Assembly: GCF_002754315.1 (NCBI RefSeq)
Contig: NZ_PEFE01000001.1
Span: forward strand, 930,001 to 994,000
Direction: 5' to 3'
Source: Flavobacterium sp. 11
GTDB taxonomy: Bacteria > Bacteroidota > Bacteroidia > Flavobacteriales > Flavobacteriaceae
Length of the DNA: 64,000 nucleotides
The translations under genes and the position numbers were made by a program. Each line of letters opens with the position of its first letter. Position 1 is the first letter of the stretch. The notes below the pieces were generated by a model. That model was given only the letters and a program-made list of their open reading frames with translations. It did no database searches and was not told where the DNA came from. This document shows positions 60,948 through 64,000 of the stretch, in pieces.

Positions 60948-61319
60948 AATTACATCTTTTTTGAATTCTAAATTTGGATAAATTTCTCCAACTTCTGAAA
61001 ATTGTTGTAATGTTTCAATAGGTACATTTTTTACAACATAATCTTTTCCGGGAGGTAGTGTTTTAATATAATCATCTGTTGCGGCTATAGAATTAGTTCT
61101 CCAGCGAACTCCTTCTTTTATTAAATACCATTGACCATTAGTTCCCAAAACAATTTTACCTTCGTAACGATCAAAGTCAGTAACTTCAACTTTTACTTCA
61201 TTAGACGCTTTAGAATCAACCTCTTGAATGGCATCTTGTTGTGTCGTTTCTTCTTTCTTGTTTCCACAAGACAATGAAAATAAAGCAACTAGAGTCGCAA
61301 TCATAAACGTATTTTTCAT
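60933..61319 (-). CDS. Small lipoprotein of unknown function
   Basis: This 128-residue protein has a lipoprotein signal (MIATLVALFSLSC, Cys18) followed by GNKKEETTQQDAIQEVDSK, a charged linker. The mature part (VTDFDRYEGKIVLGTNGQWYLIKEGVRWRTNSIAATDDYIKTLPPGKDYVVKNVPIETLQQF) is a small mixed domain I do not recognise. It is the only minus-strand gene within the polysaccharide locus, so it is probably independently expressed. Confidence 0.65.
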   Translation of the reverse strand: MKNTFMIATLVALFSLSCGNKKEETTQQDAIQEVDSKASNEVKVEVTDFDRYEGKIVLGTNGQWYLIKEGVRWRTNSIAATDDYIKTLPPGKDYVVKNVPIETLQQFSEVGEIYPNLEFKKDVIKTAK

Positions 61320-61459
61320 TTGAATTTATTTTAAATGATAGAAATAAAAATTTCCGTAAATATCGTTATTTTTTTTAATCGGAGAAACTTAATAGATGTT
61401 ATATATAGGTAGGATTATTTTTTAAAATAGGTGCTCATGAGATAATTTAAATCAATACT

Positions 61460-61488
61460 TTGTAATCATTAAATTTGTGATACATTTG
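61460..61488 (+). promoter_or_regulatory. Bacteroidota-type promoter for the GT4 gene
   Basis: TTG (61460-61462), 18 bases, then TACATTTG (61481-61488) match the -33/-7 consensus. The expected leader is about 57 bases. The direct repeat TTTGTGATAC overlaps the site (61474-61483 and 61490-61499) and may be a regulator site. Confidence 0.65.
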
Positions 61489-61548
61489 ATTTGTGATACT
61501 AAATTCACAAGGAATAAGTGAAGATTATTATTCTTTTACATCATAAAA

Positions 61549-62664
61549 ATGGCAAAAAAAAAGATAGTTCATGTATTACATTCTATAGGTGGAGTGGATG
61601 TATATTTGAGACTTGTTTTAGAAAATATGGATACTGATTTGTTTGAAAACATTGTTGTTCATGGGACCAAAGACACAAACAAGCCTTTTTTTGATAAAAA
61701 TGGCCATGAGGTAAAAGAATATAAAGTTTCTATTTTTAGGGACATTTCAATACTGAATGATATTAAATCATTATTTCAAACCTATAAAATTCTAAAAAAA
61801 GAAAAACCAAATTTAATACATGCTCACAGTGCTAAAGGTGGTATTATAGGTAGAATCACTGGCAGATTATTAGGAATAAAAGTCATTTATACGCCACATG
61901 CTTTTTCGTATTTAAGCACACAAAATAGAGTGAAAAAAAACCTTTTTTTGAGTATTGAAAAGGTTCTTGCCAATGGGAATAGTCTACTTTTGGCCACATC
62001 AGCATCCGAAAAAAAGCGAGCGATTGAAGTCGTTGGTTATAAACCTAAAAGTGTAATGGTATTCAATAATTGTATTGAGCCAATAACTAAAACTCAACCC
62101 TTACTTATTACTAAAACTTGGCCTGAAGATTATATTTGTACCGTTGGGCGTCCATCGTATCAAAAAAACATTGAACAAATGATACGGGTAATGTATGAAG
62201 TTAATAAAGAAGCTAAAATTCATTTAATCGTAATGGGAGTTGGCCCAGTATCTGGACAGTTAGAATCCGTTAAAAAGTTGATTCAGGAATTAGACATGAC
62301 TAATGATGTCACTCTTATAAAGTGGACAGAAAGAACCGATGTTTTTAATATAATTAATCAATCTAAATTCTATATTTCAACGTCCAGATATGAGGGAATG
62401 CCATATTCTATTATTGAAAGTTTGGCATTATCTAAAGCTTGTGTAGTTACTAACTGCGATGGAAATAAAGATTTAATTATTGATAATTATAATGGATTTG
62501 TTATTGAAAATGAGGATTTAAAAGGTTTTAAAAATAAAATTTTGAAGCTATTGAGTGATAAAGAATTATTGGATAAATTGTCAAAAAATGCGTTTACTTC
62601 TTATTCCGAAAACTATGATATTAAAAAAAATATTTTCGAACTAGAATCTATTTATTTGGAATAA
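61549..62664 (+). CDS. Family 4 glycosyltransferase
   Basis: This 371-residue protein has the GT-B layout: an N-terminal part KIVHVLHSIGGVDVYLRLVLENM with a Gly-rich acceptor loop, HAHSAKGGIIGRITGRLLGIKVIYTPHAF, and a C-terminal donor domain with VGRPSYQKNIEQMIRV and the EX7E-type region STSRYEGMPYSIIESLALSKACVVTNCDGN (about residues 284-313). It likely adds a sugar to the lipid-linked oligosaccharide. It has its own promoter at 61460-61488, so it may start a second transcript of the locus. Confidence 0.93.
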   Translation: MAKKKIVHVLHSIGGVDVYLRLVLENMDTDLFENIVVHGTKDTNKPFFDKNGHEVKEYKVSIFRDISILNDIKSLFQTYKILKKEKPNLIHAHSAKGGIIGRITGRLLGIKVIYTPHAFSYLSTQNRVKKNLFLSIEKVLANGNSLLLATSASEKKRAIEVVGYKPKSVMVFNNCIEPITKTQPLLITKTWPEDYICTVGRPSYQKNIEQMIRVMYEVNKEAKIHLIVMGVGPVSGQLESVKKLIQELDMTNDVTLIKWTERTDVFNIINQSKFYISTSRYEGMPYSIIESLALSKACVVTNCDGNKDLIIDNYNGFVIENEDLKGFKNKILKLLSDKELLDKLSKNAFTSYSENYDIKKNIFELESIYLE

Positions 62665-62699
62665 ATGCTGTTTATTTAATATTGAAAAAAAGAATTTTA

Positions 62700-63428
62700 A
62701 TGCATAAAGAGTTCATCAAACAAAAGATTAAGAAAGAAAAATTTCATCCCGGGATTATAGGTTTTTTCATTAATTATAATTTTCTTATCCGAAAATCAAT
62801 TCGAAGCGCCATAAAAAATAATGCTCATAAACTCAATGGTTCTTTGTTGGATTTTGGTTGTGGAACAAAGCCTTATAAAAATCTATTTGTAAATGTAAAG
62901 GAATATATTGGTGTGGATTATAAGATTGAAGGGAGAGAACAAAACTATAATGAAGTAGATAAATTTTATGATGGAAAAGAAATTCCATTTGAAAATGAAC
63001 GGTTTGATTCTCTTTTGTGTACCGAAGTTTTAGAACATGTTTTTAATATTGATGAATTATTAAAGGAATTTAATAGAGTATTAAAGAAAAATGGGACGGC
63101 TTTAATAACGACTCCATTTATGTGGGAAGAACATGAAATGCCATATGATTTTGCAAGGTATACAACACCAGCTTTACAACATTTGTATCAAAAAAATGGT
63201 TTCAAGGTGGTTGACAATTTTAAAACAGGAAATTATATAGAAGTTATTTTTCAATTCAATTTAAATTATATAAAGAATATACTGCCAAACAATAAAAACG
63301 TAAGACAGGTTTTCCTAATTCCTTTCATTGTCTTTTTTAATTTTTTTGGAATGCTTTTCAGTTTTGTATTGCCAATTGATAAAACAGCTTATTTCAACAA
63401 CGTGTTTGTTTTAGAAAAAATAGGATAA
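62700..63428 (+). CDS. SAM-dependent methyltransferase of the polysaccharide locus
   Basis: This protein of about 242 residues has SLLDFGCGTKPYKNLF (motif I, about residues 44-59), IGVDYKIEG, and RFDSLLCTEVLEHVFNIDELLKEFNRVLKKNGTALITTPFMWEEHEMPYDFARYTTPALQHLYQKNGF. PYDFARYT is common in methyltransferases of polysaccharide loci. It may methylate a sugar. A TTG at 62682 is in frame, but ATG 62700 is preferred. It ends with a hydrophobic segment (VFLIPFIVFFNFFGMLFSFVLP). Confidence 0.85.
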   Translation: MHKEFIKQKIKKEKFHPGIIGFFINYNFLIRKSIRSAIKNNAHKLNGSLLDFGCGTKPYKNLFVNVKEYIGVDYKIEGREQNYNEVDKFYDGKEIPFENERFDSLLCTEVLEHVFNIDELLKEFNRVLKKNGTALITTPFMWEEHEMPYDFARYTTPALQHLYQKNGFKVVDNFKTGNYIEVIFQFNLNYIKNILPNNKNVRQVFLIPFIVFFNFFGMLFSFVLPIDKTAYFNNVFVLEKIG

Positions 63429-63576
63429 TTTGAAATGTTTCACCAATAACGGGACATAAATAAAAGGTTATTAAAAAAATATTTTGCCTTATTTCTTTCA
63501 CAATCCTAATGATAAGTTTATTTTTGACAGAAACCTCTTTATGAGGTCAAGAATAGTTCTAAACTATAAAATCTAT

Positions 63577-64000
63577 ATGAAAAGAATACTTATCACCGGA
63601 GCAGCTGGATTTTTAGGATCACATCTTTGTGACCGTTTTATTAAAGAAGGCTATTTTGTTATTGGAATGGATAATCTCATTACGGGAGATTTAAAAAATA
63701 TAGAACATTTGTTCAAACTGGAGAATTTTGAATTTTATCATCATGATATTACAAAATTTGTTCATGTTCCGGGTCAACTAGATTATATTCTTCATTTTGC
63801 TTCGCCTGCAAGTCCAATAGATTATTTAAAAATCCCGATACAAACCTTAAAAGTAGGCTCTCTTGGGACGCACAATCTTTTAGGTTTGGCAAGAGTAAAA
63901 AATGCCAGAATTCTTATTGCATCTACGTCTGAAGTGTACGGAGATCCATTGGTTCATCCACAAACGGAAGAATATTATGGAAATGTAAACACAATCGGAC
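63577..64000 (+). CDS. UDP-glucuronate decarboxylase-like SDR (5' part, 3' end outside window)
   Basis: The 141 residues in the window start [37 protein letters not shown], an NAD-binding GxxGxxG Rossmann motif. They continue with [49 protein letters not shown] and [23 protein letters not shown], which closely match UDP-glucuronate decarboxylase (UXS) proteins that make UDP-xylose. The catalytic Tyr-x3-Lys lies beyond the edge. It would provide sugar donor for this locus. Confidence 0.85.
   Translation, partial: MKRILITGAAGFLGSHLCDRFIKEGYFVIGMDNLITGDLKNIEHLFKLENFEFYHHDITKFVHVPGQLDYILHFASPASPIDYLKIPIQTLKVGSLGTHNLLGLARVKNARILIASTSEVYGDPLVHPQTEEYYGNVNTIG

Overview
The window comes from a low-GC member of the Bacteroidota, almost certainly Flavobacteriaceae and probably genus Flavobacterium. 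The evidence is an sprC-sprD-sprB gliding-motility gene order with a type IX secretion C-terminal domain, Bacteroidota-type -7 promoter elements (TAnnTTTG), and family-typical proteins (HU-CCDC81/SPOR protein, GH3-like protein, DUF4175 protein, ECF sigma factor with a membrane partner).

Layout. (1) 1-12.9 kb, minus strand: the 5' part of a giant adhesin gene (sprB-like, open at the left edge), preceded in transcription order by an sprD-like gene with a 21-unit Ala/Lys repeat, an sprC-like gene, and two small exported-protein genes. (2) 13.4-28 kb: housekeeping genes: holB, a DoxX protein, an acyl-CoA thioesterase, recA, a lipoprotein/ECF sigma/anti-sigma-like set, plsC, trpS, dprA, a SPOR protein, a Pif1-like helicase, an OmpH/Skp-like lipoprotein and a methyltransferase. 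(3) 28-46 kb, mostly minus strand: mnmG, ybeY, a DUF4175 protein, gltX, an SPFH protein, a YtxH/holin/DUF6327 envelope set, glnS, folB, tRNA-Cys followed by an unusual tandem array, a LysE transporter, a GIN-domain protein and RNase R. (4) 46.1-46.8 kb: a gene-free AT-rich stretch with repeated DnaA-box-like 9-mers. (5) 46.8-55 kb, mostly plus strand: rpiB, a DUF4143-type ATPase, tex, tatA, a truncated M23-like membrane protein, a GH3-like protein and a large family protein. (6) 55.2 kb to the right edge: a surface polysaccharide locus (Wzz-like, flippase, GT2, two polytopic membrane proteins, GT4, methyltransferase, UDP-glucuronate decarboxylase-like).

Most interesting. Four near-perfect ParB-binding parS sites surround mnmG and ybeY, one of them forming the last codons of ybeY. 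About 16 kb to the right is the gene-free block with three exact TTATCAACA motifs, where gene direction switches from mostly minus to mostly plus. Together these suggest that the window carries the chromosome's origin/centromere region. Other unexplained structures are a tandem array of tRNA-Cys T-arm plus terminator units, a 22-bp perfect inverted repeat between rpiB and the ATPase gene, and an almost identical in-frame 15-codon leader before two unrelated exported proteins. All functional claims rest on reading the sequence and remembered family knowledge; no searches were run.
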